Positions 7,659 to 16,217 are shown, counted from the stretch's first letter. The stretch: 64,000 bases of DNA from CALZJC01 sp963781065 (GCA_963781065.1 CAWAET010000001.1:1-64000); one strand, 5' to 3'. Numbers and translations: made by a program. The notes: generated by a model from the letters alone, not told the origin.

Positions 7659-9343
7659 AGATCGGCCGCCTGACCGTCGCCGGCTATGCCGTGGGCCTGG
7701 CCGTGGGTGTGGGGCTGGTGCTCACCTATGGCGCCATGGAGGCCAGCTCGACGCCGGCCTTCTGCGGCACCTGCCACGTGATGACGCCCTACTACGAGTC
7801 GTGGAAGGCGTCGAACCACAACCAGATCGCCTGCGTCGAGTGCCACATCCCGCCCGGCATCACCGCCGAGCTGCGCAAGAAGTACGAGGCGCTGTCGATG
7901 GTCGCCAGGTACTTCACGGCGACCTACGGCACCAACCCCTGGGCCGAGGTCGAGGACTCGGCCTGTCTCGAATGCCACGAGCGGCGGCTGCTGAGCGGCA
8001 CCGAGGTGTTCGGCAACATCCTGTTCGACCATGGGCCTCACCTGAGCGAGCTGCGCCGCGGCAAGCGGCTGCGCTGCACCTCGTGCCACTCGCAGATCGT
8101 CCAGGGCAGCCACATCACGGTCACCGCGACGAGCTGTACCCTGTGCCACTTCAAGGACCAGCCGGCGGGCCAGGGCACCGCCCGCTGCACCCTGTGCCAC
8201 CAGGTGCAGCGGCTGGCCGCCACCGAGGGGCTGGCCTTCGACCACGGCGAGGTGGCGCGCTTCGGCATGGACTGCCTGTCCTGCCACAACCCGCCACCGC
8301 TCGGCGCCGGCAACGTGCCGCGCGAGCGCTGCCAGACGTGCCACAACCAGATAGAACGGCTGGCGGCCTACGACGAAGGCGAGTTGCTGCACAAGACCCA
8401 CGTCACCGACCACAAGGTCGAGTGCACCAACTGCCATCTCGAGATCGAGCACGCGCCGCGCGGCCACGTGCAGCAGGCGCAGAGCGGCTGCGACGCCTGT
8501 CACGGCGGCGGCCACTCGCCGCAGCGCGCGCTGTATGCCGGCCTGGGCGGCACCGGCGTCGACTCGATGCCCGACGTCATGTTCCGCGCCGGGGTGCGGT
8601 GCGAGGGGTGTCACCTGGACCACGGCGACGGCAGCACCCGCACCGCCGGCGAGATCTCCTGCATGTCCTGTCACGGGCCCCAGTACCGGGACCTGTTCAC
8701 CAGCTGGCAGAGCACCGTCGGCGACCGCACCGAAGCCGTGCGGCGGCAGTTCGACGGCACTCTCCAGCGCTTGAACGGCTCCGCCCCGGCGGCCCTCGCC
8801 GACGCCCGGTCCAACCTCGAGCTGGTGGAGCGGGGGCGAGGGATCCACAACGTGCCCTACAGCCTGGCGCTGCTCGAAGCGGCGCACCGGCAGATCAACG
8901 AGGCGCGGCAGGCGGGCGGCCTGGGCAGGCTGGGGTCGCCCTGGCCGCGGGCGCCGTTCGAGTCGCCCTGCCTCGAGTGTCACGCCGGCGCCGAGGTGGT
9001 GGTGGGCCGCGCCTTCGGCCGCAGCTTCCCCCACCAGCCGCACGTCGTCGGCGCCCAGCTCGAATGCCAGGGGTGCCACGCGAGCCACGAAGAGCGCGAC
9101 GCCGGCGCCGCGGCGCTGAAGATCTCAGCGGGCTCCTGTGAGAGCTGCCACCACCAGCGCGCGCAGGCAGACTGCACCTCCTGCCACTCGGATCTCGGCC
9201 GCCGGACCTTTACCGTCGAGCTGGGCCAGTTCAGCCACGCCGCCCACGTCGGCGACATGGAGCTACCCTGCTCCGAGTGCCACGGCCAGGCCCCGGCGCT
9301 GCGCCGCAGCCCCGACCAGGGCGTCTGCTCCGACTGCCACTAG
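7655..9343 (+). CDS. 18-haem NapC/NirT-type membrane-anchored cytochrome c
   Basis: The N-terminus is an uncleaved membrane anchor (residues about 8-28). A first haem motif with the CxxCHxM pattern follows (C37, H41, M43), as in NapC/NrfH quinol dehydrogenases where this Met is close to or ligates haem 1. Eighteen CxxCH motifs run through to the last five residues, which are themselves CSDCH before the stop. Residues about 350-430 form a haem-free helical insert. NapC proteins usually hold four haems, so this is a large extension. The start overlaps the previous stop (ATGA, 7655-7658). I infer that it moves electrons from the membrane to periplasmic or outer acceptors. Its TAG stop is the first triplet of a repeat element. 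Confidence 0.83.
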   Translation: MKIGRLTVAGYAVGLAVGVGLVLTYGAMEASSTPAFCGTCHVMTPYYESWKASNHNQIACVECHIPPGITAELRKKYEALSMVARYFTATYGTNPWAEVEDSACLECHERRLLSGTEVFGNILFDHGPHLSELRRGKRLRCTSCHSQIVQGSHITVTATSCTLCHFKDQPAGQGTARCTLCHQVQRLAATEGLAFDHGEVARFGMDCLSCHNPPPLGAGNVPRERCQTCHNQIERLAAYDEGELLHKTHVTDHKVECTNCHLEIEHAPRGHVQQAQSGCDACHGGGHSPQRALYAGLGGTGVDSMPDVMFRAGVRCEGCHLDHGDGSTRTAGEISCMSCHGPQYRDLFTSWQSTVGDRTEAVRRQFDGTLQRLNGSAPAALADARSNLELVERGRGIHNVPYSLALLEAAHRQINEARQAGGLGRLGSPWPRAPFESPCLECHAGAEVVVGRAFGRSFPHQPHVVGAQLECQGCHASHEERDAGAAALKISAGSCESCHHQRAQADCTSCHSDLGRRTFTVELGQFSHAAHVGDMELPCSECHGQAPALRRSPDQGVCSDCH

Positions 9344-9590
9344 CCCGACCTTCTCACCAGCTCTCGACTGCGCCGACGTAGGTACCTGAATCTGCGAGAC
9401 TTGCCTCGGTCGGTCATCCTCGACGTACTTCGAGTACGCCTGTGGTGCCCTCGGTCGGCAAGTCCCACATCTTCAGGCACCTACGCCGGCTCGCTGCGAG
9501 AGCCGGTGAGAAGGTCGGGCTAGGCTGCGTTCCGCGGGGATCAGGCACCCGCGCCGGCTCGCTGCGAGAGCCGACGAGGGGTCGGTCTAC
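9341..9590. repeat. Convergent-operon hairpin and stop-codon repeat (family A)
   Basis: This stretch separates the 3' ends of the two cytochrome operons. An 18-base perfect inverted repeat (9341-9358 and 9505-9522) bounds a longer imperfect foldback with arms of roughly 75 bases, closed by a GTACTTCGAGTAC palindrome near 9426-9438. A further copy of the unit lies at 9541-9589 in minus orientation. Each unit reads TAG, about 15 bases, then a small hairpin (CCGGCTC/GAGCCGG in the best copy) and ends TGCCTGA. The TAG is the actual stop codon of the 18-haem gene and of the 21-haem gene. It probably works as a bidirectional transcript end, though no U-tract is present. Confidence 0.75.
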
Positions 9591-12571
9591 CGGTAGCCCA
9601 CCAGCATCGTGTAGATGATCAGCGCGATCAGGGTGAGCCCGATGGCCAGGGCGGTGAAGCCGAAGATGCGCGCCGCTCGCTCGCCCATTCGCGGGTGCGG
9701 GCCCACCAGGTGCTTCTCGAGATCGCCGGCGGCGACTCGCTGGGCGTACTCGTCGGGCTTGTCGTGCTTGAGCTCGTCCACCGTCATGCGGCCGGTGAAG
9801 ATCACCGGGTCCATGGGGAACTTGTCGGGCCGGAAGTGGGTGTTGAAGAAGTGGATGGTGAAGATGAAGGCCACCGCCAGGAGCGCCTCGTCCGAGTGGA
9901 TGATGGTCGCCACGTTGACCGACCAACCGGGGATGACGTGGGTGAACAGCTCCGGCAGCCAGAGCACCAGGCCGGTCGAGCCGATCACCAGCACACCCCA
10001 GAAGACCGCGAAGTAGTCGAACTTCTCCCAGTAGGTGTAGCGGCCGTACCTGGGGCGCGGGCCGAGGCCGAAGAACCAGCGGATCGACTGCACCGCCTCG
10101 GTCAGGTCCCGCTTGTTGAAGACGATCGAGTCCGGGCCGGTGATGACCTGGAGCAGGGTCTTGCCGTCGCGCCGCTTGCGCCGCCAGACGTCCCAGAGAT
10201 GGACGAAGAAGGTGCCGAAGAGGATGACCGCCCCGAAGCGGTGCAGGGCGCCGGTGGTCTGGAAGCCGCCCAGCGCCCAGGCGATGCCCTGAGCCCAGCC
10301 CATGTAGGAGAACTTGAGGATCATGCCGGTCAGGGCGAGGGTAAAGAAGCTCAGCAGCATCGCCAGGTGCATGCCGCGCTGCAGCCGGTTGAACCGCCGG
10401 TAGAGCTTCTGGCCGGCGTTGACCTTGCCCAGCGCCTTCTGCGCCCGCCACTCGTCGCGGCTGAGGTAGAGCCGCACCAGCCAGGCCAGGGTGTGCAGCA
10501 GGGCGAAGCTCAGGGTGCCGACGAGCAACGCGGTCATGCCCCAGAACGACCAGAACAGCCAGGGGTACTTGTCCGGGTCGTGATGCGTGGCGTGGGTCAG
10601 ATAGCCGGCGAACCGCCGGTGCGACCCCTCGTGGCACTGGCCGCAGGTCGCCACCACGTTCTCCCGGCCGAGGGTCGATGCCGGGTCCGAGGCGGGCAGG
10701 ATGCCGTGTGCGCCGTGACAGTCGGAGCACTTGGCGGCGGCCGAGCCGCCGAGCCGCGTGACCTTGCCGTGGAAGGTATCGAAGAAGGTCTCGGCCTCCG
10801 CCTCGTGGCAGTGGCCGCACTCGGTCATCATCTCGAAGCGGGAGTCGACCCGATCGGTGCGGCCGATGGTGTGCGAGGTGTGGCAGTCCTCGCAGGACGG
10901 GAACCGGTGCTCGTCGTCGGGCTCGGACGGCGTGTGCACGCTGCCGGCGAAGGTGGTGGCAATGCCGCGGTGGCAGGTGCCGCAGGTGTCGGCGATGTTG
11001 TCGTGGTGCACCGTCGAGCTCTCGTCGTCCGGCGGCTTCTCGCCGTGCGCCGTGTGGCAGTCGGCGCAGGTGGCGGTGACCACCAGGCCGCTCTCGAACA
11101 GCCCCTTGCCGTGGATCGAGTCCATGTAGCTCTGGACGATGTCCGGCACCCCGCTGTCGATCCGCACCGCGGCCCGGTTGCCCTCCTGGTGGCAGCGGGC
11201 GCACAGCGCCGGCACGTTCTGCGCGTAGGTGGGCGAGTTCGGCCAGTCGTTGTCCTGGGTGGCGTGGTTGTCGTGGCAGTCGAGGCAGGCCGGCGCGTCG
11301 AGATCGCCGGCGGCGTGCAGGGTGCCGTGGATGCCGTCCTGGTACTGGGTCGACTGCTCGGCGTGGCAGATCGAGCAGTCCACCGGCGCCGTGATGGTCT
11401 CGCAGGCGCGCTCGAGCGAGGTGGTGGCGTCGGCGTGGCACTGGGCGCAGGCGGTACCGTTGTGGGTCGAGGCGGAATAGGCCACCCCGTCGACATAGAG
11501 CGAGACGGTCTCGCCGTCGCGCTCCATCGTCAGGCCTTCGTCGGCGTGGCAGCTCAGACAGTCCTGGTTGGCCAGCCCGGCGGGGTAGAAGACCCGGCGG
11601 ATCTTGTGCGGCGAGTGGCAGTCGACACAGGCCGGGATCTTGTGCGGCTCCTCCTCCCACAGCCGGCCCTCGATCACCTTGCGGTGGACCTGCTCGATCT
11701 GGCCGTGGCAGGTGAGGCAGGTGTCGGCGACGTTGTCGTGATGGATGCTCGAGGCCGGGTCGTCGTGGGGCAGGATGCTGTGGGCGGTGTGACAGGAGGT
11801 GCAGACCGCGGTCACCGTCAGGCCCTGGCGGAAGAGGCCCTCGCCGTGGATCGACATGGAGTAGTTCTCGATGATCTGGTCCTGATGGATCTCGCGGTTG
11901 AGCGACACCGGCGAGCCCTCGCGGTGGCAGCGGCCGCACAGCAGCGGCACGTTCATCACCGCGGTCGGCGAGGCCCGGTCGGCCGCCGGCGGAATCTCGT
12001 GCGAGCCATGGCAGGTGCCGCAGGTGGGGGCCAGCTCGTCGCCGCGCGCCGCCGCCTGGCCGTGCAGGCTGCGCCGCTCGGTGCGGGCCTGGGACACGTG
12101 GCAGGAGGCGCAGCTGTCGGCCGCCGCGCGGGCACCCTGGATGGCGTGCGACCCGTGGCAGTCGGAACAGCCGGGCGCGCGGCTGGAGTTGGCCGCCAGG
12201 CCGCCGTGGCGGGCGCCGGCCAGGGTCTCGGCTTCGTCGGGGTGGCAGTCGCCGCAGGCCACTGGGGCCAGATCGTCGTCGTGCGGCACGTCGGTGATGT
12301 CCGCATGGCAGTCGACGCAGTCGAAGCCGCCGTGCAGCGAGGCGGCGAAGACCTCCGGGTCGACGTGCATCGAGATCTCGCGGCCGCCGCGCTCGCCGGT
12401 CAGGTCGGGGTCTTCGTGACAGAGCACGCAGTCCTCGGTGTCCTGGGCCGCGGCGCCGGCGGCCATCGCGGCCGCCAGGATCCACAGCAGGAGCGGCGCG
12501 ACCGACCGGCGCCGGCCGAGCTGCCGGCTATGGCCCGAGCGGTAAGAAGACAGCGCGATGACGGTGTTCAT
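9587..12571 (-). CDS. 21-haem cytochrome c fused to a cytochrome b561-like membrane domain
   Basis: This 994-residue protein starts at ATG 12571 behind GGGGGCAAGAG. A signal peptide ending AAAQD is followed by twenty-one CxxCH motifs over about 640 residues. The motifs recur in similar blocks that contain SIHG, LPHDDPAS or ADTC segments, which points to internal duplication. The C-terminal 330 residues carry about six membrane helices with His pairs (GALHRFGAV, TIIHSDEALLA, IHFFNTHF) and the motif KFPMDP shared with the 11-haem fusion at 2915-4843. I infer a quinone-linked conduit to periplasmic or extracellular acceptors. It lies 166 bases after the previous gene in the same operon direction. 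Its TAG stop begins a family A repeat. Confidence 0.85.
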   Translation of the reverse strand: MNTVIALSSYRSGHSRQLGRRRSVAPLLLWILAAAMAAGAAAQDTEDCVLCHEDPDLTGERGGREISMHVDPEVFAASLHGGFDCVDCHADITDVPHDDDLAPVACGDCHPDEAETLAGARHGGLAANSSRAPGCSDCHGSHAIQGARAAADSCASCHVSQARTERRSLHGQAAARGDELAPTCGTCHGSHEIPPAADRASPTAVMNVPLLCGRCHREGSPVSLNREIHQDQIIENYSMSIHGEGLFRQGLTVTAVCTSCHTAHSILPHDDPASSIHHDNVADTCLTCHGQIEQVHRKVIEGRLWEEEPHKIPACVDCHSPHKIRRVFYPAGLANQDCLSCHADEGLTMERDGETVSLYVDGVAYSASTHNGTACAQCHADATTSLERACETITAPVDCSICHAEQSTQYQDGIHGTLHAAGDLDAPACLDCHDNHATQDNDWPNSPTYAQNVPALCARCHQEGNRAAVRIDSGVPDIVQSYMDSIHGKGLFESGLVVTATCADCHTAHGEKPPDDESSTVHHDNIADTCGTCHRGIATTFAGSVHTPSEPDDEHRFPSCEDCHTSHTIGRTDRVDSRFEMMTECGHCHEAEAETFFDTFHGKVTRLGGSAAAKCSDCHGAHGILPASDPASTLGRENVVATCGQCHEGSHRRFAGYLTHATHHDPDKYPWLFWSFWGMTALLVGTLSFALLHTLAWLVRLYLSRDEWRAQKALGKVNAGQKLYRRFNRLQRGMHLAMLLSFFTLALTGMILKFSYMGWAQGIAWALGGFQTTGALHRFGAVILFGTFFVHLWDVWRRKRRDGKTLLQVITGPDSIVFNKRDLTEAVQSIRWFFGLGPRPRYGRYTYWEKFDYFAVFWGVLVIGSTGLVLWLPELFTHVIPGWSVNVATIIHSDEALLAVAFIFTIHFFNTHFRPDKFPMDPVIFTGRMTVDELKHDKPDEYAQRVAAGDLEKHLVGPHPRMGERAARIFGFTALAIGLTLIALIIYTMLVGYR

Positions 12572-12737
12572 CTCTTGCCCCCATCTTTTGGCGAGCCGCC
12601 CTGTCGCTAGCCCCGGCTGGCGCTCGTTGGCGCCGGAGTCGGGGCGAGACCGGCGTTCGCAGGCCAAGGATGGCGGGACGCGGGGTTCTCCGCCACCACC
12701 GCTGGGGTGGTCGGCCGGCGGCCTTCCGACTACCTGA
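12572..12737 (-). promoter_or_regulatory. Spacer before the 21-haem gene with palindromes
   Basis: This spacer is longer than others in the operon. It holds an imperfect ACCACC/GGTGGT inverted repeat at 12695-12711. A perfect 16-base palindrome (CTACCTGATCAGGTAG, 12730-12745) spans the stop codon of the upstream gene. Either could mark an internal promoter or processing site. No -10/-35 pair was assigned. Confidence 0.35.
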
Positions 12738-14492
12738 TCAGGTAGGGGAGTCCGCGGCCGCGGACTCGGCCGCCGAGAGGGCGCGGATCTTCCAGGCCAG
12801 GGCGACCAGCAGAAAGACGACGGCGACGAGCACCAGCCCCAGCCAGCTGCGCCGCCCGGCGAGCTCGTCGAGCGCCTGCTGCGACTGCTCGAGCGCTTCG
12901 TCGGCGTGCACCAGGCCGGCGTCGTGCGTCTTCATGAACTCGCCCTCGGGGGCGCTCGAGAAGGCGTGCACCAGCACCTCGAGGCCGATCTGGGCATCCA
13001 CCGACTGGTCGATGGAGAGCAGTGCCTGACGGGTCTCGACACCGCCTCGCTTGGCCGTCAACAGGATGCGCTCGGCGCGCGCGGTGCGCGCCGTCAGGTC
13101 GCGCATCGCGTCGACCAGCTCGGCGCCGGTGACCGCGCCGGTCGGCGAGTCTTCATCGAGGGCCGTGGTCTGGTGGCACAGGCTGCAGCGCACCACGTCG
13201 GCGCGCACCTCGCGGCCGGTGACCGGGTCCTCGTAGGTGTAGTGGGTCTTGCCGATGCGGAACTTGCGGAACAGAGTCTCGAACTCGGGCCGCAGCTTCT
13301 GCTCGCCGCCCTCGACCTCGCCGGCGAGAGTGTGGGCCGAGGCGGTCAGCGTCTGGTCGACCAGCCAGTCGAACAGGGCGGCGCCCTCGAGGCCCTCCGT
13401 CGCCGCTTGTGCCAGCAGCTCATCACGCCGCCGCTCGAAGTTCTGGCGGCCCTTCTCGGGCTCCAGCACCTGCAGCTGATCGCCGGCCGGCCCGTCGTGG
13501 CAGAAGGCGCAGGGCTCGTTCGGCAGGACGCCGAACATCGCCACGGTCGGCCGGACGACGCCGTGGTTGCCGTGGCAGGTGGCGCACTCGGTGAACTTCC
13601 GTACCGTCACAACCTGCGCCTGCGGGGCCTCGTGGCACGCCGCGCAGGCCTCCTCGCCGGCATCGGCCAGCAGCTCGTTGTGCTCGGCAAAGCCCTCGTG
13701 CTTCGGGCTGTTGCGGAAGATATCCGCCTCGCGGCCGTGGCACTGGCCGCAGACGAAGTTGATCGAGTCGAGCCCCGGCGGCGCGGCGCCGTGGTTGCCG
13801 TGGCAGTCGTTGCAGGTGGGAGCGAACAGGTCCTCTTTGTCGAACAGCGCCTTGGCGTGGACGCTCTGCCGCCAGCGGGCCTTCTGGTCGACCGGCAGCG
13901 GACTGCCGTCGTCCCGGGTGTAGCCGGCCATCCGCGCGGCATCGGCGTGGCAGCCGCCGCAGGTCTCGGCCACCTGGGTTGGGTGGACCTTGGACTCGGG
14001 AAGGTTGCTGCTGAGCATGCCGTGGACGCCGTGACAGTCGACACAGGTCGCCACCTTGGTGTCGCCGCCGGCCAGCGCCTTGCCGTGGTGGCTTGTCCAG
14101 TACTCCCGCTCCTGGTCGATCCGGGCGGCGGGGTCGAAGCGGCGCATGTAGGCCGGGTCGGAGTGGCAGCTGCCGCAGAACGACGGGATTTCGGCGCGCT
14201 CGGGGGCGCCGACATAGGGGTGCGGCTCGAAGCTCGGGTCCATGGCCTCGATGTCGTCGGCCAGGGTGAGCGACGGGTTGCCGCCGTGGCAGTCGTGGCA
14301 GGAGATCCCGACCGCCGCGTGGACCCCCTTGGACCAGTCGGCGACGATCGTCGCCTCCGCCTCGTCGAACAGGTCGGCGTCGCCGTGGCAGACCGTGCAG
14401 GAGGTGTCGTCGGCGGCGGCCGACGGCGCCGCCGACGCCAGTGCCAGCAGTCCGAGCGTCAGGATCGCCCGTCTCGGGATCGCCTGTCTCAC
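12738..14492 (-). CDS. 11-haem, C-terminally anchored cytochrome c
   Basis: This 584-residue exported cytochrome starts at GTG 14492, overlapping the cytochrome b stop by 4 bases (GTGA). A signal peptide ends near SAAA-DD. Ten CxxCH motifs lie in the N-terminal half and an eleventh (CSLCH) comes after a haem-free helical region. A C-terminal membrane helix (GLVLVAVVFLLVALAW) follows a coiled-coil-like segment. It matches the 9-haem protein at 6441-7658 in layout and in its place straight after cytochrome b, so it is the likely cytochrome c1 substitute of the second complex. That role is inferred from gene order. Confidence 0.83.
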   Translation of the reverse strand: MRQAIPRRAILTLGLLALASAAPSAAADDTSCTVCHGDADLFDEAEATIVADWSKGVHAAVGISCHDCHGGNPSLTLADDIEAMDPSFEPHPYVGAPERAEIPSFCGSCHSDPAYMRRFDPAARIDQEREYWTSHHGKALAGGDTKVATCVDCHGVHGMLSSNLPESKVHPTQVAETCGGCHADAARMAGYTRDDGSPLPVDQKARWRQSVHAKALFDKEDLFAPTCNDCHGNHGAAPPGLDSINFVCGQCHGREADIFRNSPKHEGFAEHNELLADAGEEACAACHEAPQAQVVTVRKFTECATCHGNHGVVRPTVAMFGVLPNEPCAFCHDGPAGDQLQVLEPEKGRQNFERRRDELLAQAATEGLEGAALFDWLVDQTLTASAHTLAGEVEGGEQKLRPEFETLFRKFRIGKTHYTYEDPVTGREVRADVVRCSLCHQTTALDEDSPTGAVTGAELVDAMRDLTARTARAERILLTAKRGGVETRQALLSIDQSVDAQIGLEVLVHAFSSAPEGEFMKTHDAGLVHADEALEQSQQALDELAGRRSWLGLVLVAVVFLLVALAWKIRALSAAESAAADSPT

Positions 14493-15676
14493 GATCTCCC
14501 GTCTCCCGGGCCCGGCCCGACACGCGGCGCTCGCCGGGTGCCGAGGCTGAGCACCACCATGACCAGCACGGTCCCCAGGACGGCGTAGATCGGCACCAGC
14601 GATCGGTAGCCCCAGCTGGTCATGCCGACCATGTAGATCAGGCAGACGACGCCGATGACTGTGAAGGTCGGGCTGCGGCCGGTGGTCGTGGACTTCTTGT
14701 CCAGGAAGGGCACCAGCACCAGCAGCAGCCCGGCGACGCCGAACAGCAGGATCGGGATGGCCTCGTACTCGATACCGGCGATCTCGCCGCCGGGCACCAG
14801 CTTGAGGGTCTCGAACATGAACATGAAGTACCACTCGGGGCGGATGTCCTTGAAGGCGGGCGCGAACGGATCGGCCTTCTCGCCCAGCTCCCAGGGGAAC
14901 AGCGCCGCCACCGCCAGCAGCACCCCCAGCGCCAGCACCCAGCCGAACAGGTCGCGCAGGGCGAAGCTCGGTAGGAACCGCATCGGTCGCCGGCGCTTCG
15001 CCTCCTCCTTGGCCGCGGGCGGCACGCTCATCCCCTGCAGCTGGACCAGCAGCAGGTGGATGCCCAGCAGCACCACCGAGATCGCCGGCAGGATCGCCAC
15101 GTGCCAGCCGTAGAAGCGCGACAGGGTGCCGCCGGTGACCCGGTCGCCGCCGCGCAGGAAGCGCAGCAACCACTCGCCGATCAGCGGCACCGCGCCGGCG
15201 ATGTCGGTGCCCACCTTGGTGGCGAAGAAGGCCAGCTGGTTCCAGGGCAGCAGATAGCCGGAGAAGCCGAAGGCCATGGACAGGAACAGCAGGGCGCAGC
15301 CGGTCAGCCAGGTGATCTCGCGCGGGCTCTTGTAGCCTTTGGTGAAGTAGACCGTCACCAGGTGGATGAAGGCGAAGAACACCATCAGGTTGGCCGACCA
15401 CGAGTGGATCGACCGGATCAGCCAGCCGAACGGCACGGTGGTCATGATGAACTCCACCGACTCGAACGCCTCGGCCGCCGACGGCCGGTAGTAGAGCATC
15501 AGCAGGATGCCGGTCAGGACCTGGACCAGGAAGAAGAACAGGGTCATGCCGCCCAGGTAGTAGACGACGGAGTAGCGGTGCATCGGCACCGTCTTGTGGG
15601 CGGCGAACTCCTTCGCCGCGGCGAGCGGCAGCCGTTCCGCCAGCCAGTCGGAGATCCTGGCCCCGGCGCCGCTCAT
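14489..15676 (-). CDS. Cytochrome b of a canonical Rieske/cytochrome b complex
   Basis: This single-chain cytochrome b has 395 residues with all expected catalytic sites. The four haem-ligating His are H91 and H105 (helix B, spacing 14) and H192 and H207 (helix D, spacing 15, as in b6 types). The helix C end reads GYLLPWNQ, and the Qo motif PEWY is intact at residues 280-283. It catalyses quinol oxidation together with the Rieske protein and is the natural comparison for the divergent cytochrome b at 5314-6444. ATG at 15676 overlaps the Rieske stop and its own stop overlaps the 11-haem gene, so the three are tightly co-translated. Confidence 0.95.
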   Translation of the reverse strand: MSGAGARISDWLAERLPLAAAKEFAAHKTVPMHRYSVVYYLGGMTLFFFLVQVLTGILLMLYYRPSAAEAFESVEFIMTTVPFGWLIRSIHSWSANLMVFFAFIHLVTVYFTKGYKSPREITWLTGCALLFLSMAFGFSGYLLPWNQLAFFATKVGTDIAGAVPLIGEWLLRFLRGGDRVTGGTLSRFYGWHVAILPAISVVLLGIHLLLVQLQGMSVPPAAKEEAKRRRPMRFLPSFALRDLFGWVLALGVLLAVAALFPWELGEKADPFAPAFKDIRPEWYFMFMFETLKLVPGGEIAGIEYEAIPILLFGVAGLLLVLVPFLDKKSTTTGRSPTFTVIGVVCLIYMVGMTSWGYRSLVPIYAVLGTVLVMVVLSLGTRRAPRVGPGPGDGRS

Positions 15677-16155
15677 GCTCGCGACACCACCACGGTCTTG
15701 GGCTGGCCGGCGGTCTCGACCACCAGATCGACCTTGAAGCTCGCCAGCGGCCTGGGCGGCGGGCCGGCGACGACGCGCCCGCGCAGGTCGTACTCGCCGT
15801 TGTGGCAGTTGCACCAGATCCGCCCGGGCTCCTTGTGGAACTCGACGATGCAGTCGAGGTGGGTGCAGGTGGCGGCGAAGGCGCGAAAGTCCTCGTCGCC
15901 GACGCGTACCAGGATCACCGGCTCGCTGCCGAAGCGGAGGATCTTGAAGCCCTTCTCGAGCAGCTCCGGGTCGTTCACCGCGCCGGCCTCCACCTGGGCC
16001 GTCGAGGCCTCCGGGATGTCCGGCGGGCTGAGAAAGCGCGCCACCGGGTAGATCAGCGAGGCGAACAGCGCCCCGACTGACGTTCCCAGCAGCCAGTTGA
16101 GAAAGCTGCGCCGGTTTGGCGCCGTGCCGGAGGGCATCTCGGAGGATTCCATCAC
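15673..16155 (-). CDS. Rieske [2Fe-2S] protein (second complex)
   Basis: This 160-residue Rieske subunit has a Tat-like lead (NRRSFLNWLLG, residues about 14-24), a membrane anchor, then CTHLDC and CNCHNG cluster motifs and a GPPPRPL loop. It heads the minus-strand operon, followed by cytochrome b with a 3-base overlap. The start is GTG 16155 or ATG 16152; neither has a strong Shine-Dalgarno sequence, and the predicted transcript leader is very short. It is the electron acceptor for quinol oxidation at the PEWY site of its partner. Confidence 0.94.
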   Translation of the reverse strand: MMESSEMPSGTAPNRRSFLNWLLGTSVGALFASLIYPVARFLSPPDIPEASTAQVEAGAVNDPELLEKGFKILRFGSEPVILVRVGDEDFRAFAATCTHLDCIVEFHKEPGRIWCNCHNGEYDLRGRVVAGPPPRPLASFKVDLVVETAGQPKTVVVSRA

Positions 16156-16165
16156 TCGGGCCTGT

Positions 16166-16217
16166 GCGGCGGATCATACACAAGAACCGCTCCCTCGGGC
16201 GTACCCCCCACGGGGTA
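16166..16217 (-). promoter_or_regulatory. Putative promoter with NarL-like 7-2-7 operator
   Basis: Upstream of the Rieske gene lies a perfect inverted repeat, TACCCCC-CA-CGGGGTA (16202-16217). This is the head-to-head heptamer arrangement with a 2-base gap known for NarL-family regulators (TACYYMT half-site), matching six of seven bases per half. On the minus strand a good -10 (TATGAT, 16178-16173) has no recognisable -35. With a start near 16166 the repeat is centred at about -43, the usual place for an activator. A NarL-family response regulator is encoded about 1 kb away. The element is visible; the regulator assignment is inferred. Confidence 0.5.

Noticed and set aside
9695..12610. Very long open frame on the plus strand opposite the 21-haem gene
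   Set aside because: GC-rich shadow of the real minus-strand gene: low-complexity His/Val/Gly/Arg content and no family likeness. The same holds for the long antisense frames at 322-2310, 12906-14588, 22977-26615, 40779-42611 and 46638-48524.
12730..12745. Perfect 16-base palindrome as a regulator site
   Set aside because: It overlaps the end of the 11-haem gene and occurs only once in the window; it is mentioned in the spacer entry but not proposed as an operator.
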